Numbered from the stretch's first letter, positions 37,527 to 48,747 are shown. The stretch is DNA of 64,000 bases from Oscillospiraceae bacterium (GCA_009783205.1 WRHO01000006.1:1-64000); one strand, 5' to 3'. Translations and numbers: made by a program. Notes: generated from the sequence alone by a model not told the origin.

Positions 37527-38459
37527 TCAACTCATTACAGCTTTTACAATACATTCACACGACAAGCCGAATTTTTTCAAAAGCTCTGCGGCGGGGCCGG
37601 AATATCCAAATACATCTTCGACGCCGATTTTTTTTACAGGTATAGGGTACACCTCGGACAAAACGTCGCACACCGCGCTACCGAGTCCGCCGATAACGGA
37701 GTGTTCCTCAACCGTTATTATCTTGCCGGTTTCCTTCGCGGCGTTAATAATAATTTCTTTGTCGAGCGGTTTAATTGTGTGAATATTAATTACTCTTGCG
37801 TTAATTCCCCTCTCTTTCAACTCATCGTGCGCCGATAGTGCTTCGGAAACCATTAATCCCGTTGCAATTATCGCTGCGTCGTTTCCGTCGCGCAATTGAT
37901 TTCCTTTCCCTATTTTAAAGCAATAATCGGGATTATCATTGAAAACGGGAGCCGCGAGCCGCCCAAAACGCAGATATGCGGGGCCTATATGCTCTGCCAT
38001 AGCTAAAACGGCGGCTTCTGCTTCAATATAATCGGAAGGATTTATAATTGTCATATTCGGTATAACGCGCATTAAAGCGATATCCTCGTTACATTGGTGC
38101 GACGCGCCGTCTTCACCGACCGAAATTCCGCCGTGCGTCGCGCCGATTTTAACATTAAGCTTAGGATAAGCAATACTGTTGCGGATAATCTCAAAAGCTC
38201 TGCCCGCCGCAAACATTGCGAAACTCGAAGCAAATACTAACTTACCCGTCGATGCGACACCCGCCGCCACACCCATCATGTTTTGCTCTTGTATTCCGCA
38301 GTTAAAGAATTTTTCGGGGTTGACCTTTGCGAATACTCCGGTTTTTGTTGCCGCCGCTAAATCGGCGTCTAACACCACCATATCGGGGCGTAATTCAGCT
38401 AATTTTACGAGTCCGTCACCATAACCGTCCCGGGTCGCTTTTTTGACTGTATCGCTCAT
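37527..38459 (-). CDS. Transketolase, C-terminal subunit
   Basis: LAELRPDMVVLDADLAAATKTGVFAKVNPEKFFNCGIQEQNMMGVAAGVA...EEHSVIGGLGSAV. Confidence 0.93.
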   Translation of the reverse strand: MSDTVKKATRDGYGDGLVKLAELRPDMVVLDADLAAATKTGVFAKVNPEKFFNCGIQEQNMMGVAAGVASTGKLVFASSFAMFAAGRAFEIIRNSIAYPKLNVKIGATHGGISVGEDGASHQCNEDIALMRVIPNMTIINPSDYIEAEAAVLAMAEHIGPAYLRFGRLAAPVFNDNPDYCFKIGKGNQLRDGNDAAIIATGLMVSEALSAHDELKERGINARVINIHTIKPLDKEIIINAAKETGKIITVEEHSVIGGLGSAVCDVLSEVYPIPVKKIGVEDVFGYSGPAAELLKKFGLSCECIVKAVMS

Positions 38460-39316
38460 TTTTCTCCCCCCTCCCCCGCTTCTAAAACGGCAATTCTTGC
38501 CTTTAACTCCGCCATAGCGGAAATATACTGTTCCTTATTCGGTGCCGTTCCGTGCCACGCGGCTTTATCCTCCATAAAAGCAACGCCTTTACCTTTTATT
38601 GTTTTTTGAACAATAACGCTCGGTTTATCAGACGATTGTGCCGTTTCCTTTAAGGCGTTTTCTATTTGTTCAAAATCGTGTCCGTCAATACAAATAACAT
38701 TCCACCCGAACGCCTCAAACTTCCCTTGAATACTGCCGAGCGACATAACATCTTCAACCCGTCCGTCAATTTGAAGTCCGTTATTGTCGACAAATGCAAT
38801 TAGGTTATTAAGCTTATAATGCGCCGCAAACATAGCCGCCTCCCATACCTGTCCCTCTTGTATTTCACCGTCACCTAAAAAAGTATAGACTTTATAAGAC
38901 GAATTGTCCGACTTTCCCGATAACGCCATACCACAAGCGGCAGAAAACCCCTGCCCCAATGAGCCGGTACTGAAATCCACACCCGGTACGCTCCCCATTA
39001 CGGGATGCCCTTGAAGCCTTGAACCGATTTTTCGCAATGTTTTTAATTCATCAACGGGAAAGTAGCCCCGTTGCGCCAATACCGAATACAACGCGGGTGC
39101 ATTATGCCCCTTAGATAAAACGAATCTGTCTCTTTTGGGGTTATTAGGGTTATTCGGGTCGATATTCATATGCTTCATATACAAATAGGTAAGCGTATCG
39201 GACATTCCGAGAGAACCGCCCGGGTGTCCGCATTTTGCGTTATACGTCCCCTCTATAATGCCGATTCTGACCTTACAAGCGGTAATCTGTAATTCGAGCT
39301 TTTCTTTTTGTGTCAT
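38456..39316 (-). CDS. Transketolase, N-terminal subunit
   Basis: GHPGGSLGMSDTLTYLY...RFVLSKGHNAPALYSVLAQRGYF...FLGDGEIQEGQVWEAAMFA. Confidence 0.95.
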   Translation of the reverse strand: MTQKEKLELQITACKVRIGIIEGTYNAKCGHPGGSLGMSDTLTYLYMKHMNIDPNNPNNPKRDRFVLSKGHNAPALYSVLAQRGYFPVDELKTLRKIGSRLQGHPVMGSVPGVDFSTGSLGQGFSAACGMALSGKSDNSSYKVYTFLGDGEIQEGQVWEAAMFAAHYKLNNLIAFVDNNGLQIDGRVEDVMSLGSIQGKFEAFGWNVICIDGHDFEQIENALKETAQSSDKPSVIVQKTIKGKGVAFMEDKAAWHGTAPNKEQYISAMAELKARIAVLEAGEGGEK

Positions 39317-39320
39317 TATA

Positions 39321-40151
39321 CTATACTCCTTTCAAATACACCACAATATCTCGCGCAACCCCGCTATTACAATCGCATACAGTAAAATCTGCCGTTTCTT
39401 TAACAATATCCTCTGCATTAGCTGTGGCAAACCCTATATCTGACTGCTCAAGCATTTCGAGGTCATTCATATAATCCCCCGCCGTTATAATTCTTCTGTT
39501 TTGTTCCTTAATATTAAGTATTTCAAGGAGCTTTTGTATTCCCGTCCATTTATTGACATCTTTTGGCAAAATTTCATAATACATTGTATATGAACGCACC
39601 ATATGTACATATTCGCACGGATTTCGGCGGGTAAACTCAATCACCTCGTCAATTATTTCCGGTCGGTCAATAACGAGAACCTTTATCCACCCCTCCTTCG
39701 GTACCTCGCCGTAACTGCACCGAACGGGTTCAATCCCGGCAAAGTCTAAATGCATCTCTTCAAATTCATTTGTACTTACCACATAAATTGTATCATCAAT
39801 GAGAATTTCTACGGCGACATCGGGAAATTTTTCCAGTACTATTTCCACATAAGAAACGGCATTATCGCTCAACTCACACTTCCATAAAAACTCATCTTTT
39901 ATAAAATCATATACGGCGGCACCGTTAAACACCACCAACGGCAATCTCAACAAATTTTCATTTGAATCGAGCATAAACTCTTTAACAACCGAGCGCGCCG
40001 CCGCCACACCTCGCCCCGTGGCGAGCGTAAAAAGTCCGCCGTTATTGATTAATTCGGAGATGGCGGCTTTATCAACCTCGAGAACACGTTTATCATCGGT
40101 AAGAACCGTTCCGTCGGCGTCTGTAATCAATATTGTATTATCGAATTTCAT
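39321..40151 (-). CDS. HAD-superfamily (Cof-type) hydrolase
   Basis: ILITDADGTVLTDDKRV...ITAGDYMNDLEMLEQSDIGFATANAEDIVKETADF. Confidence 0.9.
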   Translation of the reverse strand: MKFDNTILITDADGTVLTDDKRVLEVDKAAISELINNGGLFTLATGRGVAAARSVVKEFMLDSNENLLRLPLVVFNGAAVYDFIKDEFLWKCELSDNAVSYVEIVLEKFPDVAVEILIDDTIYVVSTNEFEEMHLDFAGIEPVRCSYGEVPKEGWIKVLVIDRPEIIDEVIEFTRRNPCEYVHMVRSYTMYYEILPKDVNKWTGIQKLLEILNIKEQNRRIITAGDYMNDLEMLEQSDIGFATANAEDIVKETADFTVCDCNSGVARDIVVYLKGV

Positions 40152-41064
40152 AATCCCTCAATAATCCTTCAATAAACTCTTTAAAATATTCCGGTAGCTC
40201 GCTCTCTGTTTCCATATATACGCCCGTCTTCGGATGAACAAAGCCTAACTTTTTAGCATGGAGACATTGACCGTTAAGTGACGCGGGCTTTCCATTACCA
40301 TATGTCGTATCTCCCGCGACGGAATGTCCGATATAAGCCATATGCACGCGTATTTGGTGAGTTCTCCCCGTGTGAAGTCGCGCGCGGATATGCGTATAGT
40401 CGTTATAACGGGCAACCGTTTCATAATAGGTTGTTGCTTCACGAGAATTCTTCGCGGTAACGCACATCTTCTTCCTGTCTGTAACGCTTCTGCCAATAGG
40501 CGCGTTTATTGTATCGTTATCCTTTTTTAACCGCCCGTGAACAATCGCCTCGTATTCGCGGAGCATTGTGCGGTTTTTTAGCTGTTCCGCTAAGCTTAGG
40601 TGTGCAATGTCGTTTTTAGCGACCGCAACTAATCCGCTTGTATCCTTATCAATACGATGAACAATCCCGGGGCGTATAATGCCGTTAATTCCCGAAAGAC
40701 TATCCTTACATCTGAACATTAAAGCATTAACGAGCGTCCCGCTGTAAACACCTGCGGCGGGATGCACAATCATTTCGCGCGGTTTATTGACTATTATAAC
40801 AAATTCATCTTCAAAAAGAATATCCAACGGTATATCTTCGGGAAGAATGTCGACGGGGGCGAGGTCATTTACCGTAACCTTAACCGAGTCTCCCGATTTT
40901 AACAAATACTTTTTTGCGAAAACGCCCCCGTTTACGGTACATTTCCCGCCGTCAATAAGTGCCGCCGCCGCGCTTCGAGAAACCCCTTCAACTTTTTCCG
41001 CAACAAACCTGTCTAATCTTATACCTGCGTCGTCGCTCTCCGCAACAATAACAAACTCACTCAT
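40138..41064 (-). CDS. RluA-family pseudouridine synthase
   Basis: S4-like N-term; GIVHRIDKDTSGLVAVAKND...RLHTGRTHQIRVHMAYIGHSVAGDTTYG. Confidence 0.95.
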   Translation of the reverse strand: MSEFVIVAESDDAGIRLDRFVAEKVEGVSRSAAAALIDGGKCTVNGGVFAKKYLLKSGDSVKVTVNDLAPVDILPEDIPLDILFEDEFVIIVNKPREMIVHPAAGVYSGTLVNALMFRCKDSLSGINGIIRPGIVHRIDKDTSGLVAVAKNDIAHLSLAEQLKNRTMLREYEAIVHGRLKKDNDTINAPIGRSVTDRKKMCVTAKNSREATTYYETVARYNDYTHIRARLHTGRTHQIRVHMAYIGHSVAGDTTYGNGKPASLNGQCLHAKKLGFVHPKTGVYMETESELPEYFKEFIEGLLRDYEIR

Positions 41065-41674
41065 TATTATTACTTTCTTCAACTGTCAATTGCACATCGT
41101 CAACTGTCAATTGCACGTCGTCAACTGTCAATTGCACGTCGTCAACTGTCAATTGCACATCGTCAACTTGACAAGCTCGCTTTGCTCTATATTCTCTGAC
41201 CTCGTCGCTTACTACTACAACAAACAACAATAACGAACCGATAACCGCACACATATCTGCAAAATTGAATATTGCGAAATTGATAAATTTTAACTCTATG
41301 AAGTCTGTTACATATCCTCTCGATACCCTGTCAATAAAATTGCCGATGCCACCCGCTATAATAAGGGTAATAGAAGCAATAAGCCATCTCGACCTAAAAA
41401 TGCCCATAATAAGCATTACAATACCGACAACTAAGAATACACCGGTAATTGTTATAAGAAAAGTTTGTCGTCCCGATAAAATACCGAACGCCGCTCCGTC
41501 ATTGTGCCAATGTGTAAAATTAAACAAGCCCTTTATAATAACGACGGAATCTCTCGGGGAAATTAACTGTACCACAAAATACTTTGTTAATTGGTCAATT
41601 CCCGCTAATAAAGCGACAAATCCAACGGCAATTAACGCCGTTATACGGTCGCGCTTACTTTGTTTCTTTCGCAT
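41057..41674 (-). CDS. lspA: Signal peptidase II with repeat-extended C-terminus
   Basis: GIDQLTKYFV...LFNFTHWHNDGAAFGIL...GGIGNFIDRVSRGYVTDFIELKFINFAIFNFADMCAVIGS; C-term (VDDVQLT)4. Confidence 0.94.
   Translation of the reverse strand: MRKKQSKRDRITALIAVGFVALLAGIDQLTKYFVVQLISPRDSVVIIKGLFNFTHWHNDGAAFGILSGRQTFLITITGVFLVVGIVMLIMGIFRSRWLIASITLIIAGGIGNFIDRVSRGYVTDFIELKFINFAIFNFADMCAVIGSLLLFVVVVSDEVREYRAKRACQVDDVQLTVDDVQLTVDDVQLTVDDVQLTVEESNNNE
41079..41167. repeat. 21-bp minisatellite at lspA 3' end
   Basis: Four copies of tcaactgtcaattgcacRtcg. Confidence 0.95.
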
Positions 41675-44447
41675 TTTCGCTGACAACTCTACCGCACCTT
41701 TCGCACAATCCGTCTTTAACATTCTCGCTATAAATCCAACAACGCTCGCACTTTTCGCCTTCTGCCTTCTCGACCTTAATCAACCTCTCGGTGTTTGATT
41801 CATTTACAATAACACGAGAAACGATACAGGCTTCTGCCAATTCGCTTATAATATCGCTCAAATCTTCATTTGTTTCGATAATTACCTTAGCCTCAAGTGA
41901 TTTTCCTATAACCTTTTCGTTTCGTTTGATTTCTAACGCCGCCAATACGTCGTTTCGAATTTCGCGTATTTTCTCCCATTTTTGATTAAATTCATCGTTG
42001 ACGCTGACTCCCGATTTTTCGGGCATTGTATTAAAAATAACGCTCGTTATATCGTCATTCAAATCGTGCGGAAGCTCTCCCCATATTTCGTCGGCGGTAA
42101 AACAAAGAATTGGCGCGATTAAGCGGGTTAATCCGCTTAAAATAGTATACATCGCCGTTTGTGCCGAACGTCGCAATTCCGATTTTTCCCCTTCACAATA
42201 AAGCCTGTCTTTTATAATATCAAGGTAAAAGTTTGACATATCAACTACGCAGAAATTATTAAGGGCGTGATAAGCCAAATAAAAGTCCATATCTTCATAG
42301 GCGTAAATGACCTTTTCAACCAATGCGTCAAATTTAACCAATGCCCATTTATCCAATTCGAGAAGCTTTGTTGTTTCAATTATATCGAGAGAGGGTTTAA
42401 ATCCGTCACCGTTGCAAAGATTCCCCAAAATAAACCGAGCGGTATTGCGAATCTTACGATACACCTCCGACAATTGCCCCAACATATCGTGCGATACGCG
42501 AATATCCGAATGATAATCAAGCGACGCCACCCAAAGGCGTAAAACATCTGCTCCGTATTTGCCGATTACCTCCTCGGGTAAAATGACATTCCCCTTTGAT
42601 TTAGACATTTTTTCGCCATTGCCGTCCATTACCCAACCGTGTGAACAAACGGCTTTATAAGGAGCGCGGTCGTTGACCGCCACAGATGTGAGCAACGACG
42701 ACTGAAACCAGCCTCTGAATTGGTCGGCACCCTCAAGGTATAAATCGCAGGGTGAGCTTAATTCCTCACGTTGTTCAAGAACGGCGGCGTGGGTACACCC
42801 CGAATCGAACCAAACGTCAAATATGTCAAGCTCTTTTACAAATTTAGAAACGTCCGAACATCCGCAGTCACATTTAACCGATTCGGGAAGAAATTCCTTC
42901 GGCTCCTTTTTGTACCAGGCGTCCGCGCTTTCTTCGCGGAAAAGCTTTGATACGGCTTTGATAATATCATCGTTTATTATCTCCCTACCGCAATCGCCAC
43001 AGTAAAAAATAGGAATAGGCACACCCCAACGACGTTGCCGAGAAATACACCAATCGCTCCTGTCCTTAACCATGTTCAACATTCTTTCCTTGCCCCATTC
43101 GGGAAGCCAAACGGTATCCTCCACCGCCTTTATTGTAGCTTCGGAAAACTTGTTAACGGCACAGAACCATTGGTCGGTTGCGCGATAAATAATAGGATTT
43201 TGACACCTCCAACAATGCGGGTAGGAATGTTCGATTTTTTCCATACCGAGCAACAACCCCGAACCCTCAAGCTCCTCGGCGATTGCTTTATTTGCATCAT
43301 CTGTGGTTAAACCGTTGAACACCTCTCCCCTGCCCTGTAAGCCGGTCATTCTTCCGTATTCGTCAACAGGAACGACAATTTCAAACATTCCTTTATACGA
43401 ATTGCATACCTCATAGTCCTCCGCGCCGAACCCGGGCGCAGTATGAACGCAACCCGTGCCGCTTTCGAGCGTTACATGATTACCTATTATCACCGTTGAT
43501 TTTCTGTTGAGGAACGGGTGTTTTGTTTCTATAAGCTCAAGTTCCTTGCCTGTATAACTCCCGACAAGCTCATAATTTGTTATTTTACAAGCTTCGGCAA
43601 CCTTTTCAGCTAATTCCTTCGCAACGAGTATATAATCACCGTTAGTCTTTATAAAAGTATATTCATATTCGGGGCCTAAGCATATCGCTAAATTCCCGGG
43701 TAACGTCCATATTGTAGTAGTCCAAATAGCGAAAAAAATTCTTCCGCTTTTTTCGGAGCCGTCGGAAATAATGTCGGAAAAAAGCCCTTTATCATCGGTA
43801 ACCGGGAATTTAACAAATGCCGAATAACAGGTGTCGTCCTTGTATTCGAGCTCCGCCTCCGCCAAAGCGGTTTTACAGTCGGCACACCACGAAACGGGCT
43901 TCAACCCCTTATAGATGAAGCCTTTTTTATATATTTCCCAGAAAATTTCAATCTGTCGCGCTTCGAAATCGTGTGCAACGGTTACATAAGGGTTGTCGAA
44001 ATCGCCCCATACGCCGAGTCGCTTAAACTGTGCCTTTTGCTCGTCGAGACAAGAAAGCGCGAATTTACGACATTCCTCTCTTAATTTAACGGTATCAATC
44101 TGTGTCTTCCCCGAACCGGCAATCTGTTTAACCGCCTTTAATTCAATGGGAAGCCCGTGACAATCCCACCCGGGTACATACGGAGCGTCATACCCCCTCA
44201 TAACCTTATACTTAATGATTATATCCTTCAATACCTTGTTAAGAGCGGTTCCGAGATGAATATTGCCGTTTGCATAAGGCGGGCCGTCGTGAAGAATATA
44301 CCGCTCGCGCCCCTTTGTTTTTTCGCCGAGCTTGTAGTATATTCTACTTTGTTCCCATTCTGAGAGACGTTTGGGTTCTCTTTCGGGCAAATTTCCGCGC
44401 ATCGGAAATTCGGTTTTCGGTAAATTAAGAGTCGCGTTATAATCCAT
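41655..44447 (-). CDS. ileS: Isoleucyl-tRNA synthetase
   Basis: DGPPYANGNIHLGTALNKVLKDIIIKYK, GEKMSKSKGNVI, C-terminal CERCWIYSENVKDGLCERCGRVV. Confidence 0.98.
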   Translation of the reverse strand: MDYNATLNLPKTEFPMRGNLPEREPKRLSEWEQSRIYYKLGEKTKGRERYILHDGPPYANGNIHLGTALNKVLKDIIIKYKVMRGYDAPYVPGWDCHGLPIELKAVKQIAGSGKTQIDTVKLREECRKFALSCLDEQKAQFKRLGVWGDFDNPYVTVAHDFEARQIEIFWEIYKKGFIYKGLKPVSWCADCKTALAEAELEYKDDTCYSAFVKFPVTDDKGLFSDIISDGSEKSGRIFFAIWTTTIWTLPGNLAICLGPEYEYTFIKTNGDYILVAKELAEKVAEACKITNYELVGSYTGKELELIETKHPFLNRKSTVIIGNHVTLESGTGCVHTAPGFGAEDYEVCNSYKGMFEIVVPVDEYGRMTGLQGRGEVFNGLTTDDANKAIAEELEGSGLLLGMEKIEHSYPHCWRCQNPIIYRATDQWFCAVNKFSEATIKAVEDTVWLPEWGKERMLNMVKDRSDWCISRQRRWGVPIPIFYCGDCGREIINDDIIKAVSKLFREESADAWYKKEPKEFLPESVKCDCGCSDVSKFVKELDIFDVWFDSGCTHAAVLEQREELSSPCDLYLEGADQFRGWFQSSLLTSVAVNDRAPYKAVCSHGWVMDGNGEKMSKSKGNVILPEEVIGKYGADVLRLWVASLDYHSDIRVSHDMLGQLSEVYRKIRNTARFILGNLCNGDGFKPSLDIIETTKLLELDKWALVKFDALVEKVIYAYEDMDFYLAYHALNNFCVVDMSNFYLDIIKDRLYCEGEKSELRRSAQTAMYTILSGLTRLIAPILCFTADEIWGELPHDLNDDITSVIFNTMPEKSGVSVNDEFNQKWEKIREIRNDVLAALEIKRNEKVIGKSLEAKVIIETNEDLSDIISELAEACIVSRVIVNESNTERLIKVEKAEGEKCERCWIYSENVKDGLCERCGRVVSENAKETK

Positions 44448-44462
44448 AATGTGTATTAATCC

Positions 44463-45416
44463 TTATTTGTTATTATTTCCGCCAAAATGCAGTTCCTGTT
44501 TATCAGAGCGCGCATTAGCCGTCTTTGTTTTCATTTCGGCGGTTTTTGAGGCTTGTTCCTTTTTGAAAAAAATATCGCCGGTTTTCCCGTCGCTTCCCGC
44601 CGGGAAAAGCGAAATATCGCCGGTATCTTCCAAACCGTCCGCATCAACCTCAAACTTTATTGATTCACCCTTATTAAGATTCGCCGTATCGGAAACGCCC
44701 CCCTGTTTTTGTTCCTTTTCGACGCCGCCCGACAATTGTTGAGTTTTACTCTTTCCTTTTACATTAGTATTGCTCTTATTCTTTTTGTCGGATGAATAAC
44801 TCTTGAAATCCGGTTTCCCTTCCTTCAATGTCTTTTTTATAAACTCGTTTTCACATTCCTCAACGATTTTTTCAATATTCACCATTTGTTCTTTATAAGA
44901 ACTAATAACCCTTGCTTTAAAGTTCAAGATTTCGCTTGTGGTTCTGTGCAGGATTTCTTTTTGAACATCGGTTTTGAGGTTCATTTCGAGTTCAATATCC
45001 GCCGCTTGATTATTTGCGTTATCAATAATATTGGCGGCTTCCTCTCTTGCCGCAGAAATCTCGCTCTCCCCTTGCTCCTGTAACTTTTGGCGACCTTCTT
45101 CCGCTTTTTTCAAAATATCCGCAGAATTAGCCTGTGCCGCTTCAACAATTTCTGCCGCTCTTCTCTTTGAATCGGCAATAAGCGCGTTCCCCTGTCTTTG
45201 CGCGCCAAGCAACGCGTCTTTCAAGGTGTCCTCGTCCTCGCGGTATTCTTTTATTTTATCCGCAAGTACATCAAGCTTCTTTTCTAAGCTTTCGTTTTCC
45301 TTTTGTAACCGCGAAAACTCAAGAGACACAACCCTTAAGTAATCCTCAACCTCTTCGATTTTATAGCCCTTAAGTCCCATATCGAACTTTTTAGACATTA
45401 TTTCTTTTGCGCCCAT
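44463..45416 (-). CDS. DivIVA domain protein
   Basis: MSKKFDMGLKGYKIEEVEDYLRVVSLEFSRLQKENESLEKKLD; long coiled coil. Confidence 0.88.
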   Translation of the reverse strand: MGAKEIMSKKFDMGLKGYKIEEVEDYLRVVSLEFSRLQKENESLEKKLDVLADKIKEYREDEDTLKDALLGAQRQGNALIADSKRRAAEIVEAAQANSADILKKAEEGRQKLQEQGESEISAAREEAANIIDNANNQAADIELEMNLKTDVQKEILHRTTSEILNFKARVISSYKEQMVNIEKIVEECENEFIKKTLKEGKPDFKSYSSDKKNKSNTNVKGKSKTQQLSGGVEKEQKQGGVSDTANLNKGESIKFEVDADGLEDTGDISLFPAGSDGKTGDIFFKKEQASKTAEMKTKTANARSDKQELHFGGNNNK

Positions 45417-45515
45417 TTTTATAAAATATCCTTTCGAGATAATATTGACACTTCATTATAACACAGTTTTACAGATTTCGCAACATAAATAAAAAATTTT
45501 TGTAAAAAATATTTT

Positions 45516-45550
45516 AAAGCGGCGGTATACGAATACCTCCGCCGCTTTAA
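45516..45550 (-). terminator. Rho-independent terminator after sepF
   Basis: aaagcggcgg...ccgccgcttt stem followed by T-rich tract on minus strand. Confidence 0.75.
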
Positions 45551-45571
45551 AAACAGATTTTTTACCTTGTT

Positions 45572-46072
45572 TTAATGTATGTCGAAAATACTATCCACGC
45601 TATATTCCGATTTACTCTCCTTGTGGAACAAATCGCCGTCCATATCGTCGCCAAACGGAATCATTGCGTATGTGTTGGTGTTTATTCTTCCGAGGTTGCC
45701 ATTAAGTGCGTAAGCAACCCCCCATAAAAGGTCAACCACCGGTGACACAATTGCTTTTCCCGCCTCTTCCATGTTTATTATAACAACATGACCTTCTTTG
45801 AAAAAATCGGCGGCTTCTTTTCTTTTTAAGTTATAATCGTTAAGAGTTGAACCCTTAATCTTAACAACCTTGTAGGTACGCGATTCTTTTCCCGCTAAAC
45901 GCATAACCTTCCTGCTCGATTCAATCCCCAAATCAAATGCGTCAAATTGACTTTCCGGTTTTTTCAAAGCAGAATCGCTCCCCGTATCTAATCCTACCTC
46001 AATTTCCTCGTATTCTTCATCGTTTCTGCGTCCTCTGATTATGTTCGCAATATTATCCCATATACTACCCAT
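45572..46072 (-). CDS. sepF: Cell division protein SepF
   Basis: KVVKIKGSTLNDYNLKRKEAADFFKEGHVVIINMEEAG...VDLLWGVAYALNGNLGRINTNTYAMIP. Confidence 0.92.
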   Translation of the reverse strand: MGSIWDNIANIIRGRRNDEEYEEIEVGLDTGSDSALKKPESQFDAFDLGIESSRKVMRLAGKESRTYKVVKIKGSTLNDYNLKRKEAADFFKEGHVVIINMEEAGKAIVSPVVDLLWGVAYALNGNLGRINTNTYAMIPFGDDMDGDLFHKESKSEYSVDSIFDIH

Positions 46073-46219
46073 TTTTCCAAAATCCTCCAATTTTTTTATT
46101 AAATTATAGCTTGGTAAGCCTCGAAACCCCGTTTCGTAAAACTGCTGACACTTCCTCGCACTTCCTCGGAAGCGACCTTATATATCAAATGCGAACACAA
46201 TCGCATATAAGCCTAAGAC

Positions 46220-46924
46220 TTAAAACCTTTGCCCGAACAACGCGGTACCTACCCTGACAATATTTGAACCATATTCAACGGCAACGGCATAATCCTCGCT
46301 CATACCCATCGAGAGCGTATCTGCGGTAGATACATTCGACTTTAAATCCTCAAAAAGCCGTTGCATTTTTGCAAAATATTTTATTGACTCCCCCTTCGGC
46401 GGAATTGTCATCAAGCCTCGAAGCCTTACGTAATCAAGACGGTCAACAGCTTCAACCAAACCGTAAAGCTCGTCCGGAAAAACGCCGCCCTTGGTTTCTT
46501 CATTGCCGATATTAACCTGAATCAATATATCGGTAACAATATTTGCGTCTGAATGTAATAAACGCGTTTGAGCGTCAATTTCGCGGGCTAATTTCTCGCT
46601 CCCGACCGATTGAATCATGCTTATTCGGTCATGTTGGCGAAAAAGCGGTTTTATTTTATTCGATTGAAGCCCCCCGATAAAATGAATCTCACAGCTTTTT
46701 GGGTATTCGCCGCATTTGCTTAGATATTCCTGTACTCTGTTTTCACCCAAAAGGGATATCCCGCAAGCTATGGCAGTTTTAATTCGCTCGACATCAACCA
46801 TTTTTGTCACAGCCATAATGCGAACCTTATCTCCCCTGCCCGCTTTTAGTTCAGCCGCCTGTACATTTTCGACAATTCGCTTATAATTGTCTTCAACGCT
46901 CATATATATATTATCTTTTATCAT
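46220..46924 (-). CDS. YggS-family PLP-binding protein
   Basis: IMAVTKMVDVERIKTAI...LLGENRVQEYLSKCGEYP...IHFIGGLQSNKI...LSMGMSEDYAVAVEYGSNIVRVGTALFG. Confidence 0.95.
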   Translation of the reverse strand: MIKDNIYMSVEDNYKRIVENVQAAELKAGRGDKVRIMAVTKMVDVERIKTAIACGISLLGENRVQEYLSKCGEYPKSCEIHFIGGLQSNKIKPLFRQHDRISMIQSVGSEKLAREIDAQTRLLHSDANIVTDILIQVNIGNEETKGGVFPDELYGLVEAVDRLDYVRLRGLMTIPPKGESIKYFAKMQRLFEDLKSNVSTADTLSMGMSEDYAVAVEYGSNIVRVGTALFGQRF

Positions 46925-48291
46925 GAAACAATCTTCCCGTCGTAGAGGTTTCGTCCGCTTATAACAACATCGTCATAAAGCTGTAAATATTCGGGGTTAT
47001 TAATATGTTTAATTATAACAAACCCTTCCTCCGAGCGGAGCATATCTATCTTTTTAAAACAGAGTATCGAACCGTTTTTTACATATACACCGCTCTCGCC
47101 GTCTCTATCAAATGTCATAGCGTTTCGCGGAAGTCTTATTCCCGAATAATCGTTCAACAAAAGTCTTGCGCTTACGACCCGTTTCTTGGAGAACTCCTCA
47201 TTTAATATTTCCCCCTCAAAAATGAAAACGGTATATCCGTCACCTTGGTCTTCGGCGCCGACTATTAATACCGGAACATCTTGCGGATGCACCCCTATTC
47301 GGAGATTAACCACCGCTCCTTCGGATACGGCGCGCGATTTCTCGGTCTCAAGCACCGCCGCCATTCTCCATTTATAATCATCAATTACTTTACCGGCTAT
47401 ATTATTACCTATTTCCAATAACGGGTTTGCTATTATATTATCTATACTGTCTCTCGAAACGGCAAGCGCGTCATCAAACCTTAACGTGCTTTCATAACCG
47501 TCGGCATTGTTTACAAAATATCCGGATTCCGAAGCGGTCAATTCACGAAGAACCCCGCCGTCGCCGGACAATTTGTTTTCTAAAGATTCCACCTCGGCAT
47601 TAAGCCCCGTAATTCGCGACTCAATTTGTTCAAACCCTATCCCCTTAGAAACAATAATTTTACTTTGTACACTCAAATACTCGTTTTTATAAGTATATGC
47701 CCGCTCATAATTTCCCGTGGCAATATTTCTAAGTATATTCAAGTGTGTGTCCGATAACTGCCCGGAAAACGCTTCAAGCTGTGAATTATCCTGTGACGCG
47801 CCGCCAACCGACGAATTTGATGTATCTGCAAATTGTTTTGCCTCGGAAAGAATCGCGATTTGTTCATTTAAATCGTTTATTTTCTGCTTACAGTATATAT
47901 CATCGTCTGAAGAATACACAACGGCAATAATCGAATCGGGTGACAGCTTTGCACCACATTTGTTCGTATAAGCTATTACACCGTTGTTGCGATAATTCGC
48001 AAATTCCTCCGAAACAACTTGACTTTCGTTACGAATGAATACGCCGTTAAACAAAATTGATTCGGTGTTTTCATAATAAAAAGCGGTTTCCGTCATTAGC
48101 GGATGATAAATGCGGTTAAAAACTAAACTGCCTATCATCAATGTGAAAAATACAAGTAACAAAAACGCAACAACCCCGACGGTAACGGTTGTGGTACGTG
48201 ATTTTCGCGGTGTAGGCTGACCGTCAAGCTCCGCGTATTTATAACTGTCAGCTCTCCGTTTCATTGTTTTCAACATTATTTCCGAAAGCAT
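46921..48291 (-). CDS. HlyD-like membrane protein
   Basis: N-term [22 protein letters not shown]; coiled coil; adaptor-like C-terminal beta region. Confidence 0.6.
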   Translation of the reverse strand: MLSEIMLKTMKRRADSYKYAELDGQPTPRKSRTTTVTVGVVAFLLLVFFTLMIGSLVFNRIYHPLMTETAFYYENTESILFNGVFIRNESQVVSEEFANYRNNGVIAYTNKCGAKLSPDSIIAVVYSSDDDIYCKQKINDLNEQIAILSEAKQFADTSNSSVGGASQDNSQLEAFSGQLSDTHLNILRNIATGNYERAYTYKNEYLSVQSKIIVSKGIGFEQIESRITGLNAEVESLENKLSGDGGVLRELTASESGYFVNNADGYESTLRFDDALAVSRDSIDNIIANPLLEIGNNIAGKVIDDYKWRMAAVLETEKSRAVSEGAVVNLRIGVHPQDVPVLIVGAEDQGDGYTVFIFEGEILNEEFSKKRVVSARLLLNDYSGIRLPRNAMTFDRDGESGVYVKNGSILCFKKIDMLRSEEGFVIIKHINNPEYLQLYDDVVISGRNLYDGKIVS

Positions 48292-48511
48292 CTAAAATAG
48301 ATATAGTTTTTAAAGGTGTAATAGTAGAGATTGCGTGTTTATAAATTAAATTCTGTTTGCCTTCCGTATCGAGTATAACCGTATAACTGTCGAACCCTTT
48401 AACAACACCCTTAAACTGAAAACCGTTAGTAATATAAATAGTAACGGGAATTTGTTCTTTACGAGCTTGATTCAAAAATACATCTTGAAGATTTATATCT
48501 CCCCTTGCCAT
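48248..48511 (-). CDS. hfq: RNA chaperone Hfq
   Basis: [58 protein letters not shown]. Confidence 0.94.
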   Translation of the reverse strand: MARGDINLQDVFLNQARKEQIPVTIYITNGFQFKGVVKGFDSYTVILDTEGKQNLIYKHAISTITPLKTISILDAFGNNVENNETES

Positions 48512-48747
48512 AATATTGAGACCACGCCTTTCCGAGCCGCAAAAAGCTCTACTATTCATTATCACTGCGAAATCAATCGCGCAACGCTTTTGAGTGTGTA
48601 AAAAGAATTTGCTCATATTTAATGTCTTTTTTAACTTTAAAAAACTTTTTACAAAACTTTTTCAATGGTTATACAAGTGTTATACTGTAAAAATATTATA
48701 GCACACAAAAAAGCCGATTGCAAGTAGTTTTCTGATATTTTTTTATT

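Noticed and set aside
38456-39316. Transketolase split as a frameshift
   Set aside because: Separate N- and C-terminal transketolase subunits overlapping by a few bases are a normal arrangement in many Clostridia.
41079-41167. Short tandem repeats as CRISPR or iterons
   Set aside because: 21-bp contiguous copies with no spacers, translated as part of lspA.
44447-44463. T-box upstream of ileS
   Set aside because: Only ~15 bp separate ileS from divIVA; no room for a T-box leader.
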